DNA of 64,000 nucleotides from Bradyrhizobium sp. cir1 (GTDB lineage Bacteria; Pseudomonadota; Alphaproteobacteria; Rhizobiales; Xanthobacteraceae). Positions 16,361 through 24,174 of the stretch are shown one piece after another. The first letter of the stretch is position 1. Each line of letters starts with the position of its first letter. The notes under the pieces are model-generated. The model ran no database searches. It was not told where the DNA came from and worked only from the letters and a program-made list of their open reading frames with translations. The translations under genes were made by a program, and so were the position numbers. The stretch spans positions 62,001 to 126,000 of the forward strand of contig NZ_JACIHE010000015.1 in the NCBI RefSeq assembly GCF_014198245.1, read 5' to 3'.

Positions 16361-17032
16361 CTACCCCGTCGGCGTGCCCTGCTTCCACTGACCGCCGGCG
16401 ATCCTGGCAGCCGCGATCACCGCCTGGGTACGGCTCTCGACTCCGAGCTTTTGCAGGATCGCCGAGACATGCGCCTTGATGGTGGCCTCGGAGACGCCGA
16501 GTTCATAGGCGATCTGCTTGTTGAGCAATCCCTCGGACAGCATCATCAGGACCCGGACCTGCTGCGGGGTCAGCGTCACCAGGCGGTCGCGCAGGCGCGT
16601 CATGTCAGGGTCGGCAGCAGCGGACAGGTCGGTGTCGGCGGGGACCCAGACGTCGCCTTCCATAACCTTGAGAATGGCGTCGCGCAGCGTCTCGACGCCG
16701 AACCGCTTGGGGATGAAGCCGGAGGCGCCGAAATCGAGCGAGCGGCGGATCGTGGCGCTGTCGTCGGAGGCCGAGACGATCACCACCGGGACCGCCGGAT
16801 ATTGCGCGCGCAGATAGATCAGGCCGGAGAAGCCGGAGATCCCGGGCATCGAAAGGTCGAGCAGGATCAGGTCGACGTCGGAGGTCTGCTCCAGGAGCTT
16901 GGTCAGGTCCTCGAACGATCCGGCCTCGTCGATCCTGGCCGAGGTCAGGACGCTCGCCACAGCCTGCCGCAGCGCGTCGCGGAACAGGGGATGGTCATCG
17001 GCAATGACGAGATGGGTCGAGGGAGCGTTCAT
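16361..17032 (-). CDS. NarL/LuxR-type response regulator (CrbR/ErdR-like)
   Basis: A 223-residue two-domain regulator. Residues 7-125 are a receiver with acidic pair Asp12/Asp13, phospho-acceptor Asp59 (LILLDLSMPG), Ser in VIVSASD and Lys in FIPKRF. Residues 150-210 are a LuxR-type helix-turn-helix (LTPQQVRVLMMLSEGLLNKQIA, then SEATIKAHVSAIL). This form resembles CrbR/ErdR regulators, which pair with symporter-fused kinases to control acetate use. The kinase at 6142 in this window is of that type. It is divergent from the MFS transporter at 17336, a likely target. Assignment to the subfamily is inferred from layout and similarity recalled, not from a search. Confidence 0.9.
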   Translation of the reverse strand: MNAPSTHLVIADDHPLFRDALRQAVASVLTSARIDEAGSFEDLTKLLEQTSDVDLILLDLSMPGISGFSGLIYLRAQYPAVPVVIVSASDDSATIRRSLDFGASGFIPKRFGVETLRDAILKVMEGDVWVPADTDLSAAADPDMTRLRDRLVTLTPQQVRVLMMLSEGLLNKQIAYELGVSEATIKAHVSAILQKLGVESRTQAVIAAARIAGGQWKQGTPTG

Positions 17033-17335
17033 CGTTCTCTTGCTGTCGTTCGCGCCCGGCCGGCGAGTCGCTGCCGCGGCAGGTCAATTCTTCCCTGCCC
17101 GGCCGTGGCATGCAAGTGCACATTATCCCTTTGCTGCAAAGGGGTTAATCCGCAAGCCCTCACGGCACGCACCGGCGCCCGATACCGGGCCGTCAGGTGC
17201 GCGTCAGTGCGCAAGGCCGAAAGTCGTATTGGGGCGGGTTTCACGCCGATGTTACCTTGCAGGCAAGACCTGGGTCGATCCGGCATGTCCGGACGCCCGG
17301 GGCGCGAGGAAACGCATTTCGGGGAGCGACTCAAT
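17033..17335. promoter_or_regulatory. Divergent intergenic region with a 17-bp palindrome
   Basis: A 303-bp gap between divergent start codons of the response regulator and the MFS transporter. At 17127-17143 it holds CCCTTTGC-T-GCAAAGGG, a perfect 8-bp inverted repeat around one base, a good size for a dimeric helix-turn-helix protein. It is about 105 bp from the regulator start and 193 bp from the transporter start. A GGGGAG ribosome site (17321-17326) precedes the transporter ATG. Confidence 0.5.
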
Positions 17336-19000
17336 ATGTCGACAATGGCTGTGTCTCAGGCTGGCGCAGGAGGGATGACGAAGGACGAACGTTTCGTCAT
17401 TCTCGCCTCCTCGCTCGGTACCGTCTTCGAGTGGTACGACTTCTACCTCTACGGTTCGCTCGCCTCGATCATCGGCGTGCAGTTCTTCTCGGACTATCCG
17501 CCGGCCACACGCGACATCTTCGCACTGCTGGCATTCGCCGCCGGCTTCCTGGTGCGTCCGTTCGGCGCGATCGTGTTCGGCCGCATCGGCGACATCGTCG
17601 GCCGCAAATACACCTTCCTCGTCACCATCCTGATCATGGGCCTTTCGACCTTCATCGTCGGCCTGCTGCCGAGTGCAGCCACCATCGGCATCGCAGCCCC
17701 GATCATCCTGATCGCGCTGCGCCTTGCCCAGGGCCTGGCGCTCGGCGGCGAGTATGGCGGTGCGGCGACCTATGTCGCGGAGCATGCGCCGCACGGCAAG
17801 CGCGGCTACTACACCTCCTTCATCCAGACCACCGCGACGCTGGGTCTGTTCCTGTCGCTGCTGGTGATCCTGTTCACCCGCACCGCGACCGGCGAAGCCG
17901 ATTTCGCGAAGTGGGGCTGGCGCATCCCGTTCCTGGTGTCGGTACTGCTGCTCGGTGTCTCGGTCTGGATCCGGCTGCGCCTCAATGAATCCCCGATCTT
18001 CCAGAAGATGAAGGAAGAGGGAAAGAGCTCGAAGGCGCCGCTGACGGAAGCCTTCGGCAACTGGCAGAACGGCAAGCTCGTGCTGCTCGCCCTGCTCGGC
18101 GGCACCATGGGCCAGGGCGTGGTCTGGTACACGGGGCAGTTCTACGCGCTGTTCTTCCTGCAATCGATCCTGAAGGTCGACGGCTATACCGCCAACCTGC
18201 TGATCGCCTGGTCGCTGTTGTTCGGCACCGGCTTCTTCATCGTGTTCGGTGTCCTCTCCGACAAGATCGGCCGCAAGCCGATCATCCTCGGCGGCTGCCT
18301 GATCGCGGCGCTGACCTTCTTCCCGATCTTCAAGATGATCACCAGCAACGCCAACCCGGCGCTGGAGAAGGCGATCGAGCAGACCAAGGTCGAGGTGGTG
18401 GCCGATCCCGCAGGCTGCGGCGACCTGTTCAACCCGGTCGGCACCCGCGTCTTCACCGCGCCTTGCGACACCGCACGCGCCTTCCTGTCCCAGTCGTCGG
18501 TCAAGTATTCGACGACGGCCGGTCCGGCTGGCTCCGGGGTCAAGGTCGTCGTCAACGGCAAGGACGTGGCCTACGCCAACGCCAAGGAAAGCAACCCCGC
18601 GGTGCTCGCCGCGGTGCAGGCGGCCGGCTATCCGAAGGCGGGTGACGCCGGGATCGTGAAGATGTCGAATCCGTTCGACATCTTCCGCCCGCAGGTCGCA
18701 GCCATCATTGGCCTGCTGTTCATCCTGGTGATCTTCGTCACCATGGTCTACGGGCCGATCGCGGCGATGCTGGTCGAATTGTTCCCGACCCGCATCCGCT
18801 ACACCTCGATGTCGCTGCCCTACCACATCGGCAACGGCTGGTTCGGCGGACTGTTGCCGGCGACCGCATTCGCGATCGTGGCCTCGACGGGCGATATCTA
18901 TGCGGGTCTCTGGTATCCGATCGCGTTCGCGGTGATCACCGCCGTGGTCGGCTTCCTGTTCCTGCCCGAGACCAAGGACGTCGACATCAAGGCGACCTAA
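17336..19000 (+). CDS. MFS transporter, metabolite:H+ symporter family
   Basis: A 554-residue membrane protein from the ATG at 17336. It has the metabolite:H+ symporter hallmarks: GTVFEWYDFYLYG at the first helix, GRIGDIVGRKY in the first loop, RLAQGLALGGEYGGAATYVAEH, and a second-half GVLSDKIGRKP. Such proteins import carboxylates or betaine-like compounds with protons. It is about 110 residues longer than usual because of a hydrophilic insertion at about 345-450, between two membrane segments, with two cysteines (AGCGD and APCDT). Divergence from the NarL-type regulator suggests joint control. A strong terminator follows at 19028. The substrate is unknown. Confidence 0.9.
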   Translation: MSTMAVSQAGAGGMTKDERFVILASSLGTVFEWYDFYLYGSLASIIGVQFFSDYPPATRDIFALLAFAAGFLVRPFGAIVFGRIGDIVGRKYTFLVTILIMGLSTFIVGLLPSAATIGIAAPIILIALRLAQGLALGGEYGGAATYVAEHAPHGKRGYYTSFIQTTATLGLFLSLLVILFTRTATGEADFAKWGWRIPFLVSVLLLGVSVWIRLRLNESPIFQKMKEEGKSSKAPLTEAFGNWQNGKLVLLALLGGTMGQGVVWYTGQFYALFFLQSILKVDGYTANLLIAWSLLFGTGFFIVFGVLSDKIGRKPIILGGCLIAALTFFPIFKMITSNANPALEKAIEQTKVEVVADPAGCGDLFNPVGTRVFTAPCDTARAFLSQSSVKYSTTAGPAGSGVKVVVNGKDVAYANAKESNPAVLAAVQAAGYPKAGDAGIVKMSNPFDIFRPQVAAIIGLLFILVIFVTMVYGPIAAMLVELFPTRIRYTSMSLPYHIGNGWFGGLLPATAFAIVASTGDIYAGLWYPIAFAVITAVVGFLFLPETKDVDIKAT

Positions 19001-19027
19001 TCGCAAGCACCGGTCTCAACCGACACC

Positions 19028-19061
19028 AACCGGCCGCGGTCTCCGCGGCCGGTTTTGTTTT
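19028..19061 (+). terminator. Rho-independent terminator after the MFS gene
   Basis: A perfect 12-bp stem AACCGGCCGCGG (19028-19039), a TCT loop, CCGCGGCCGGTT (19043-19054), then TTGTTTTGG. It lies in a short gap between convergent genes. Confidence 0.9.
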
Positions 19062-19063
19062 GG

Positions 19064-19543
19064 TCACCGCGACGCGCCGATGAATTGCAGCACGACCTCG
19101 CGGCGATGCGGATGGGTCCGATGCTCGATCAGATAGATCGCCTGCCAGGTGCCGAGCGCGAGCTTGCCGTCCAGCACCGGCACGTGGAGCGAGGTCTCCG
19201 TCAGCATGGTCTTGACGTGCGCCGGCATATCGTCCGGCCCTTCGGTGTCGTGAGTCCAGCCTGCATCTTCATCGTCCGGCGCGAACCGCGCCAGCGCCGT
19301 GGTGAGATCGACGAGCACGGAAGGATCGGCATTCTCCTGGATCGTCAGCGACGCCGAGGTGTGACGGATGAACAGTGTCAGCGCGCCGTCGCGGGCGCGG
19401 ACCTCGGCGACGAACTTCGCAGCCTCGCTGGTGAGATCGGTGAAGCCGCTGCCCGGCGTCTGCACCGTGAGCAGCGACGAGGAGATGGTGGTGGCCTGCA
19501 CCGTCGTTGGCGCCGAGCGGGTTACGGATTTGGCTGATGTCAT
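19064..19543 (-). CDS. YjbQ/UPF0047 family protein
   Basis: A 159-residue protein from the ATG at 19543; longer readings run into a repeat. The YjbQ family signature is clear: LTLFIRHTSASLTIQENADPSVL, a central THDTEGPDDMPAHVKTML and a C-terminal GTWQAIYLIEHRTHPHRREV. Members have a cupin-like trimeric barrel and are annotated as secondary thiamine-phosphate synthases because they rescue thiE mutants; their true role is unclear. It converges on the MFS gene with the terminator stem just beyond its stop. Confidence 0.9.
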   Translation of the reverse strand: MTSAKSVTRSAPTTVQATTISSSLLTVQTPGSGFTDLTSEAAKFVAEVRARDGALTLFIRHTSASLTIQENADPSVLVDLTTALARFAPDDEDAGWTHDTEGPDDMPAHVKTMLTETSLHVPVLDGKLALGTWQAIYLIEHRTHPHRREVVLQFIGASR

Positions 19544-19559
19544 GAAAAGTCTCCCGTAA

Positions 19560-19683
19560 CGTCGTCCTGGCGAAAGCCAGGACCCATTACCCCGAATGCG
19601 CGTGATGGCGAAAAGCGGCAACGTGCATCGAGAATGAACCGACAGGCCGCGGCGTATGGGTCCTGGCTTTCGCCAGGACGACA
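19560..19683. repeat. Inverted repeat, family E (GTCCTGGC type)
   Basis: CGTCGTCCTGGCGAAAGCCA opens with an internal CCTGGCGAAAGCCAGG hairpin; the right end carries GGTCCTGGCTTTCGCCAGGACGAC, the complement. The middle contains short AATGCGCGTGATGGCG sequence. It is built on the same plan as family A (two hairpin arms facing each other) but with different sequence. It separates YjbQ from the next minus-strand gene. Confidence 0.8.
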
Positions 19684-19685
19684 AC

Positions 19686-20219
19686 TCAAATCTTTCCCGA
19701 CACGTCCTTTTGCACCCGGTTGGCCATGTCGATCAGCCGGCGCCAGGCCTTTTCCAGGAACGACATCACGCGATCGAGGTCCTGATCGCTGGGCAGCGGG
19801 ATCTCGATCTTGCGGTCGCCCTCGGCGACCTTTGGTTCTCGTGCTTGCGGCTCCGCCTTCTTCAGCGGGTCGGATTTCGGCAGCGCCTCGTCGATCTTGC
19901 CCGACACGGTCGGCCCGGCCGCGAGCTGTCCCTTCAGCTTCTCGACCTCGGCCTGGAGCCGGCCGATCTCGGCATCGAACGCGGCGCGCTCGTCGGGCAC
20001 CGCGTAGCAGGCCCAGCCGGTCCCGTTCCTGGTGCAGGTCGACATCGTTCCTGTGCGGGTGTCGAGCCGCAGCACCCCCTCCGGGATCGGCGTCATGGTG
20101 TAGCGGCCGTTTTCGCTGTCGGGCGCCGATTGCGCGGCCACCAGGCTGCCGCTGACGACCATCACGGCGGCGAACGACGCCGCGAGCCATGATGCTGTGG
20201 ATGACGTCACTGGTCTCAT
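19686..20219 (-). CDS. Exported coiled-coil protein of unknown function
   Basis: A 177-residue protein from the ATG at 20219. Residues 8-32 are a signal peptide ending VAAQS. A short beta-rich part with two cysteines (STCTRNG and WACYAVP) precedes a heptad-like helix (ERAAFDAEIGRLQAEVEKLKGQL), then a Lys/Glu/Pro-rich linker and a C-terminal amphipathic helix (DQDLDRVMSFLEKAWRRLIDM). I recall similar short periplasmic proteins as hypothetical in Bradyrhizobium. A function is not assigned. It is divergent from the ATP synthase genes. Confidence 0.75.
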   Translation of the reverse strand: MRPVTSSTASWLAASFAAVMVVSGSLVAAQSAPDSENGRYTMTPIPEGVLRLDTRTGTMSTCTRNGTGWACYAVPDERAAFDAEIGRLQAEVEKLKGQLAAGPTVSGKIDEALPKSDPLKKAEPQAREPKVAEGDRKIEIPLPSDQDLDRVMSFLEKAWRRLIDMANRVQKDVSGKI

Positions 20220-20578
20220 CGCGCTCTCCGCCACGATGCGCAGGTGGCACATCCGCGATTCTACACCGCGGAGCGGCGATCTGCCGCCAAAAACACCCGC
20301 CCGAAATCAACGATTCCGCCGGCCGGTTTGATCCCGGCAGCGCCGCGAACTGGCGGCCGCATCCACCGATCAAGAGGAGAGCTGCTGCGGTGCGGCGTCA
20401 CGCTGTGCGTAGCGCTGCCGCGCGCGCCAATATTATCAAACAAATCAGCCACATAGCGGAAAGCGACGCAATCGTGACTTGGCTTGACTTGATTATAGGC
20501 CATCAGTATGGTCCGCGCGGCTTTTGAGGGTGGCGGGCGTAATTTCCATTTGGCCGCAGCGTTTCGGGTCTTTGTCGC
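20220..20578 (+). promoter_or_regulatory. Upstream region of the ATP synthase Fo genes with a candidate promoter
   Basis: A 359-bp gap with no convincing gene. At 20484-20489 TTGACT and at 20507-20512 TATGGT are spaced by 17 bp, a reasonable housekeeping -35/-10 pair, with the start expected near 20519, about 60 bp before the atpI ATG. The rest of the gap shows no repeat or palindrome that I recognise. Confidence 0.4.
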
Positions 20579-20953
20579 ATGGCACAGAGCACGGGACACG
20601 GTGAGAATGGGGATCGCGATAGATCGTCCGAGGAAGCTGCGCTTTCCGAACGGCTCGGAAATCTTGATCAGCGGTTGTCCGAATTTCGCGACCGCCGGAT
20701 CAAGACCGAGCAACCCGCAGGTGACGGTGAGGACAGGGCGGCCAGAGCCTCGGCGATGGCGCTTGGTTTTCGGTTATCCTCCGAGTTGGTCGCCGGTGTC
20801 GCTGTCGGAGCGGGGATTGGCTGGGGGTTCGACCGCTTGCTGTCGACGTCGCCCTTCGGATTTATCGTGTTCCTGCTGCTGGGCTTCGTGGCCGGCGTGG
20901 TGAATGTGGTGAGATCGGCGGGCGCGGGTCAGAACAGGCGCGGTGGTTCGTAA
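20579..20953 (+). CDS. atpI: AtpI, ATP synthase assembly accessory protein
   Basis: A 124-residue protein. The first 55 residues are charged and cytoplasmic (EEAALSERLGNLDQRLSEFRDRR); two membrane helices follow (LSSELVAGVAVGAGIGWGFD and FGFIVFLLLGFVAGVVNVV). This is the AtpI/AtpQ form found before Fo genes in alphaproteobacteria, where it helps assemble the c-ring and may bind Mg2+. First gene of the atpI-B-E-F'-F unit; the gap to atpB is 112 bp and contains a GC-rich GGCCGGCCCGGCCGG stretch. Confidence 0.92.
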   Translation: MAQSTGHGENGDRDRSSEEAALSERLGNLDQRLSEFRDRRIKTEQPAGDGEDRAARASAMALGFRLSSELVAGVAVGAGIGWGFDRLLSTSPFGFIVFLLLGFVAGVVNVVRSAGAGQNRRGGS

Positions 20954-21065
20954 GGCGATCCCCACAGGAGAGGAATGATCGTGCCGGCCTTGCCGGTACG
21001 GGCCGGCCCGGCCGGCAGACCGAGACCCGCCGGCATGGCCCGGCAGACCAAGAGATGCCGCGCTG

Positions 21066-21815
21066 ATGAAAATCGATCCGATCCACCAGTTCAACATCGA
21101 GCCTCTCTTCACCTTGGGCCATATCGGCAATCACACGATCGCCTTCACCAATTCGTCGCTCTACATGCTGGTGGCGGTCGCCATCATCTCGATCCTGATG
21201 CTGGCCAGCGGCACGCAGCTGGTTCCCGGGCGCCTGCAGTCGGTCGCCGAGATCTCCTACGAATTCGTCGCCTCGACCATCCGTTCGACGGCCGGCGCGG
21301 AAGGCATGAAGTTCTTCCCGCTGATCTTCTCGCTGTTCATGTTCATCTGCGTCTCGAACCTGGTCGGCATCATCCCGTACACGTTCACGGTGTCGAGCCA
21401 CCTGATCGTCACCGTAGGGCTGGCGCTGCTGGTCTTCTTCACCGTGCTGATCTACGGCGTCGCCAAGAACGGCCTGAAATTCTTCTCGATTTTCGTTCCT
21501 CACGGCGTCCCCGGCTACATCCTGCCGCTGGTCATGTTCATCGAGATCCTGTCGTTCTTCCTGCGGCCGGTCTCGCACAGCATTCGTCTGTTCGCCAACA
21601 TGCTGGCCGGTCATATCGCGCTGAAGGTGTTCGCGGGCTTCGTCGCCATGCTGGGCTTCTCGCTCGGCGCCATCGGCTGGGTCGGTGGCGTGCTGCCGCT
21701 GGCGCTCACGGTCGCGCTTTACGCCCTCGAGATTCTGGTCGCGTTCCTGCAAGCCTATGTGTTTGCGATCCTGACCTGCATCTACCTCAACGACGCCATT
21801 CATCCGGGACACTGA
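21066..21815 (+). CDS. atpB: ATP synthase Fo subunit a
   Basis: A 249-residue membrane protein of normal length with five or six helices. It forms the two proton half-channels facing the c-ring. The essential arginine is in the helix LRPVSHSIRLFANMLAGHIAL, and the last helix carries ALEILVAFLQAYVFAILTCIYL, both hallmarks of subunit a. It is followed after 53 bp by the subunit c gene. Confidence 0.97.
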   Translation: MKIDPIHQFNIEPLFTLGHIGNHTIAFTNSSLYMLVAVAIISILMLASGTQLVPGRLQSVAEISYEFVASTIRSTAGAEGMKFFPLIFSLFMFICVSNLVGIIPYTFTVSSHLIVTVGLALLVFFTVLIYGVAKNGLKFFSIFVPHGVPGYILPLVMFIEILSFFLRPVSHSIRLFANMLAGHIALKVFAGFVAMLGFSLGAIGWVGGVLPLALTVALYALEILVAFLQAYVFAILTCIYLNDAIHPGH

Positions 21816-21868
21816 GCGGTCCGGGGAATTTCCACCCACAACGCAATCTTTCTTCCAAGGAGTCTAAA

Positions 21869-22096
21869 ATGGATCCGGCAGCAGCAAAACTTATCGGCGC
21901 GGGCATCGCGTGCATCGGCATGGGCGGTGCGGGCGTCGGCGTGGGCGTGATCTTCGGCAACTACCTCGCCGCAGCCGTTCGCAACCCCTCGGCCGCTCAG
22001 GGCCAGTTCGGCAACCTGATCTTCGGCTTCGCCGTGACCGAAGCGCTCGGCATCTTCTCGCTGCTGATCGCGCTGCTTCTGCTGTTCGTTTTCTAA
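21869..22096 (+). CDS. atpE: ATP synthase Fo subunit c
   Basis: A 75-residue hairpin of two membrane helices with the polar loop RNPSAAQGQ between them. The first helix has the glycine-rich GMGGAGVGVGVIFG stripe that packs the c-ring; the proton-carrying carboxylate is Glu58 in FAVTEALG. Start ATG at 21869, with AAGGAGT 6 nt upstream. Subunit c is normally made in large excess over a and b. Confidence 0.97.
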   Translation: MDPAAAKLIGAGIACIGMGGAGVGVGVIFGNYLAAAVRNPSAAQGQFGNLIFGFAVTEALGIFSLLIALLLLFVF

Positions 22097-22156
22097 GAAC
22101 GACTTCTTTCGCGCCGCTTCATCCGAAGCGGCGCGTGACAGCAACAGGAGTACTCC

Positions 22157-22720
22157 ATGGCCGAGAGTCATGGCGGGGCAAAACCGGCGGCGGGCGCTCA
22201 CACCGAAGCCGATGGCGGTCATCACGGCGGCGGTTTTCCGCCGTTCGAGAGCAGCACCTTTGCTTCGCAGCTGGTGTCGCTCGCGATCTTCTTCGTCCTG
22301 CTTTACGTGATCGTGTCCAAGCTCGCTCTGCCGAAGGTCGGCGGTGCGATCGAGGCGCGCCAGAACAAGATCGAGGGTGACCTCACTGAGGCGCAGGCGC
22401 TGAAGGACCAGTCCGAGGCTGCGCTGAAGGCCTATGAAAGCGAGCTCGCTTCGGCGCGTTCGCGGGCGCAGGCGATCGGCAACGAATCCCGCGACAAGGC
22501 GAATGCGCAGGCGGACGCCGAGCGCAAGACGCTGGAAGAGCAGCTGGCGGCCAAGCTCGCCGAGGCGGAGAAGACCATCGCCTCGACCCGCACGACCGCC
22601 ATGAGCAACGTCCGCGGTATCGCGTCCGATGCCGCAGGCCAGATCGTGCAGCAGCTCACCGGCGTCGTTCCGGATGTGGCGTCGGTCAATGCCGCCGTTG
22701 ATGCGTCCTTGAAGGGGTAG
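22157..22720 (+). CDS. atpF': ATP synthase Fo subunit b' (second b-type subunit)
   Basis: A 187-residue subunit of the peripheral stalk. It has a His/Gly-rich N-terminus (GGHHGGGFPPFESSTFASQL), one membrane helix (SLAIFFVLLYVIVSKLAL) and a long charged helix to the C-terminus. Alphaproteobacteria that have two different b subunits pair b' with b as a heterodimer. AGGAG lies 6 nt before the ATG. Also called atpG or atpX in rhizobial genomes. Confidence 0.95.
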   Translation: MAESHGGAKPAAGAHTEADGGHHGGGFPPFESSTFASQLVSLAIFFVLLYVIVSKLALPKVGGAIEARQNKIEGDLTEAQALKDQSEAALKAYESELASARSRAQAIGNESRDKANAQADAERKTLEEQLAAKLAEAEKTIASTRTTAMSNVRGIASDAAGQIVQQLTGVVPDVASVNAAVDASLKG

Positions 22721-22725
22721 TCGAT

Positions 22726-23211
22726 ATGTTCTTCGATCCTGAAACCTGGGTCGCCGTCGCGTTCGTGATCCTGATGATCGTGTTCGGCTATCTCGGGGTC
22801 TTCAAGTCGGCGATGACGGCGCTGGATCATCGCGCCGCCCGCATCAAGGCCGAGCTCGACGACGCCGCGCGCCTCAAGCAGGAGGCGGCCAAGGTGCTCG
22901 CCGACTACAAGGCGCGCAGTGCCACGGCCGAGCGCGAGGCTGCCGACATCATCGCCAACGCCAAGGCCGAAGCCGAGCGCATCGCGGCCGACGCCAAGGC
23001 GAAGATGGAAGACTTCGTCGCCCGCCGCACCAAGACCGCGGAGAGCAAGATCGCGCTCGCCGAAGCCCAGGCGCTGGCCGATGTCCGCGCCGCCGCCGCG
23101 GAAGCCGCCGTCCAGGCCGCCTCCACGATCCTGTCGCAGTCGGTCAAGGGCCAGGTCGCCGACGACCTGCTCGCCAAGGGCATCAACGAGGTTCGGCAGA
23201 AGCTGAACTGA
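22726..23211 (+). CDS. atpF: ATP synthase Fo subunit b
   Basis: A 161-residue subunit: a membrane helix at residues 8-27 (VAVAFVILMIVFGYLGVF), then an Ala/Lys/Glu-rich coiled coil (KAEAERIAADAKAKMEDF) to the end. It forms the peripheral stator with b'. The gap from b' is 5 bp, so the two are likely translated together. This is the last gene of the Fo unit; F1 genes are not in the window, as usual for rhizobia where Fo and F1 loci are separate. A terminator follows at 23232. Confidence 0.96.
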   Translation: MFFDPETWVAVAFVILMIVFGYLGVFKSAMTALDHRAARIKAELDDAARLKQEAAKVLADYKARSATAEREAADIIANAKAEAERIAADAKAKMEDFVARRTKTAESKIALAEAQALADVRAAAAEAAVQAASTILSQSVKGQVADDLLAKGINEVRQKLN

Positions 23212-23231
23212 GGGCTTCGCCTGCATCAATC

Positions 23232-23262
23232 AAAAAGCCGGCGCGATGAGCGCCGGCTTTTT
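23232..23262. terminator. Bidirectional rho-independent terminator between atpF and truA
   Basis: AAAAAGCCGGCGC (23232-23244), loop GATGA, GCGCCGGCTTTTT (23250-23262), followed by TGTTTTG. With A and T runs on both sides of a GC stem it can stop transcription from both convergent genes. Confidence 0.93.
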
Positions 23263-23294
23263 TGTTTTGTCCGATAGCGGTCCCGCAACCCGCC

Positions 23295-24035
23295 TCACTC
23301 GTAATCCACCTTCATCAAAAACAGCCCGTCCGGCGGGGCGACGATGCCGCAGGCGGTGCGGTTGCGGGCGGCGAGGGCTGCGGAGAGATCGTCCGCGGTC
23401 CAGCGGCCCTCGCCGACCCAGACCAATGATCCCACCATCGAGCGCACCTGGCTGTGCAGGAACGAGCGCGCCGAGGTGATGACGGTGATCTCGCGGCCGT
23501 CGCGGATGACGTCGAGCTGGTCGAGCGTCTTCTCCGGCGATCTGGCCTGGCACTCGGTGTCGCGGAAGGTGGTGAAATCGTGCTTGCCGAGCAGGCGCTG
23601 CGCCGCCGTATGCATCGCCTCGGCATCGAGCTTGCGTGGCACGCGCCAGGCATGGCCGACGTCGAGCGCGAGATTGGCGCGGGTGTTGACGATGCGGTAG
23701 CGGTAGTGGCGCTTGACCGCCGAAAAGCGCGCCTCGAAGCTGTCGGGCACGATTTCGGCCTCGAGCACCGCGATCGGATGCGGGCGCAGATGCGCATTGA
23801 GCCCGTCGCGAAAACGGCCGGGCGGAAATTGCTTCTCGACATCGACATGCGCGACCTGGCCGCGCGCATGCACGCCGGCATCGGTGCGGCCCGCGCCATG
23901 CACCCGCAAATCCGCGCCAGTCATCGCCTTCACCGCCGTTTCGAGCGCGCCCTGCACCGACGGCAGCGTGTCCTGCACCTGCCAGCCGAAGAACGGCGCG
24001 CCGTCATATTCGATGGTGAGCTTGTAGCGGGGCAT
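23295..24035 (-). CDS. truA: tRNA pseudouridine(38-40) synthase
   Basis: A 246-residue enzyme that isomerises uridines 38-40 in the tRNA anticodon stem. The start MPRYKLTIEYDGAPFFGWQ and the active-site motif GAGRTDAGVHA with catalytic Asp52 are clear, as are VRSMVGSLVWVG and the C-terminal APPDGLFLMKVDY. It is third in the leftward def-fmt-truA group, separated from fmt by a family A palindrome. Confidence 0.96.
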   Translation of the reverse strand: MPRYKLTIEYDGAPFFGWQVQDTLPSVQGALETAVKAMTGADLRVHGAGRTDAGVHARGQVAHVDVEKQFPPGRFRDGLNAHLRPHPIAVLEAEIVPDSFEARFSAVKRHYRYRIVNTRANLALDVGHAWRVPRKLDAEAMHTAAQRLLGKHDFTTFRDTECQARSPEKTLDQLDVIRDGREITVITSARSFLHSQVRSMVGSLVWVGEGRWTADDLSAALAARNRTACGIVAPPDGLFLMKVDYE

Positions 24036-24052
24036 CAGTTTCCAGTTTCACC

Positions 24053-24171
24053 GTCATTGCCCGCCTTGTGCGCTGTTGCGCACTGGGGCGGGCAATCCAG
24101 TACTCCGCGGCCTATCCGATTAACCGAGAAGTCTCGGCGTACTGGATACCCCGCCTTCGCGGGGTATGACA
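24053..24171. repeat. Palindromic repeat, family A, copy 2
   Basis: The left arm is extended (TTGCCCGCC...GGCGGGCAA with a TGCGCTGTTGCGCA inner hairpin); the right arm is TACTGGATACCCCGCCTTCG closing as ACCCCGC...GCGGGGT and ATGAC. It lies between fmt and truA and may weaken read-through. Confidence 0.85.
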
Positions 24172-24174
24172 GTG

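Noticed and set aside
16451..17335. An in-frame extension of the MFS gene by 295 codons upstream
   Set aside because: The extension runs antisense through the response regulator gene and is low-complexity; the ATG at 17336 has a ribosome site and starts the conserved protein.
20579..23211. Apparent loss of F1 ATP synthase genes after the Fo genes
   Set aside because: Separate Fo and F1 loci are normal in Rhizobiales, so absence here is not unusual.
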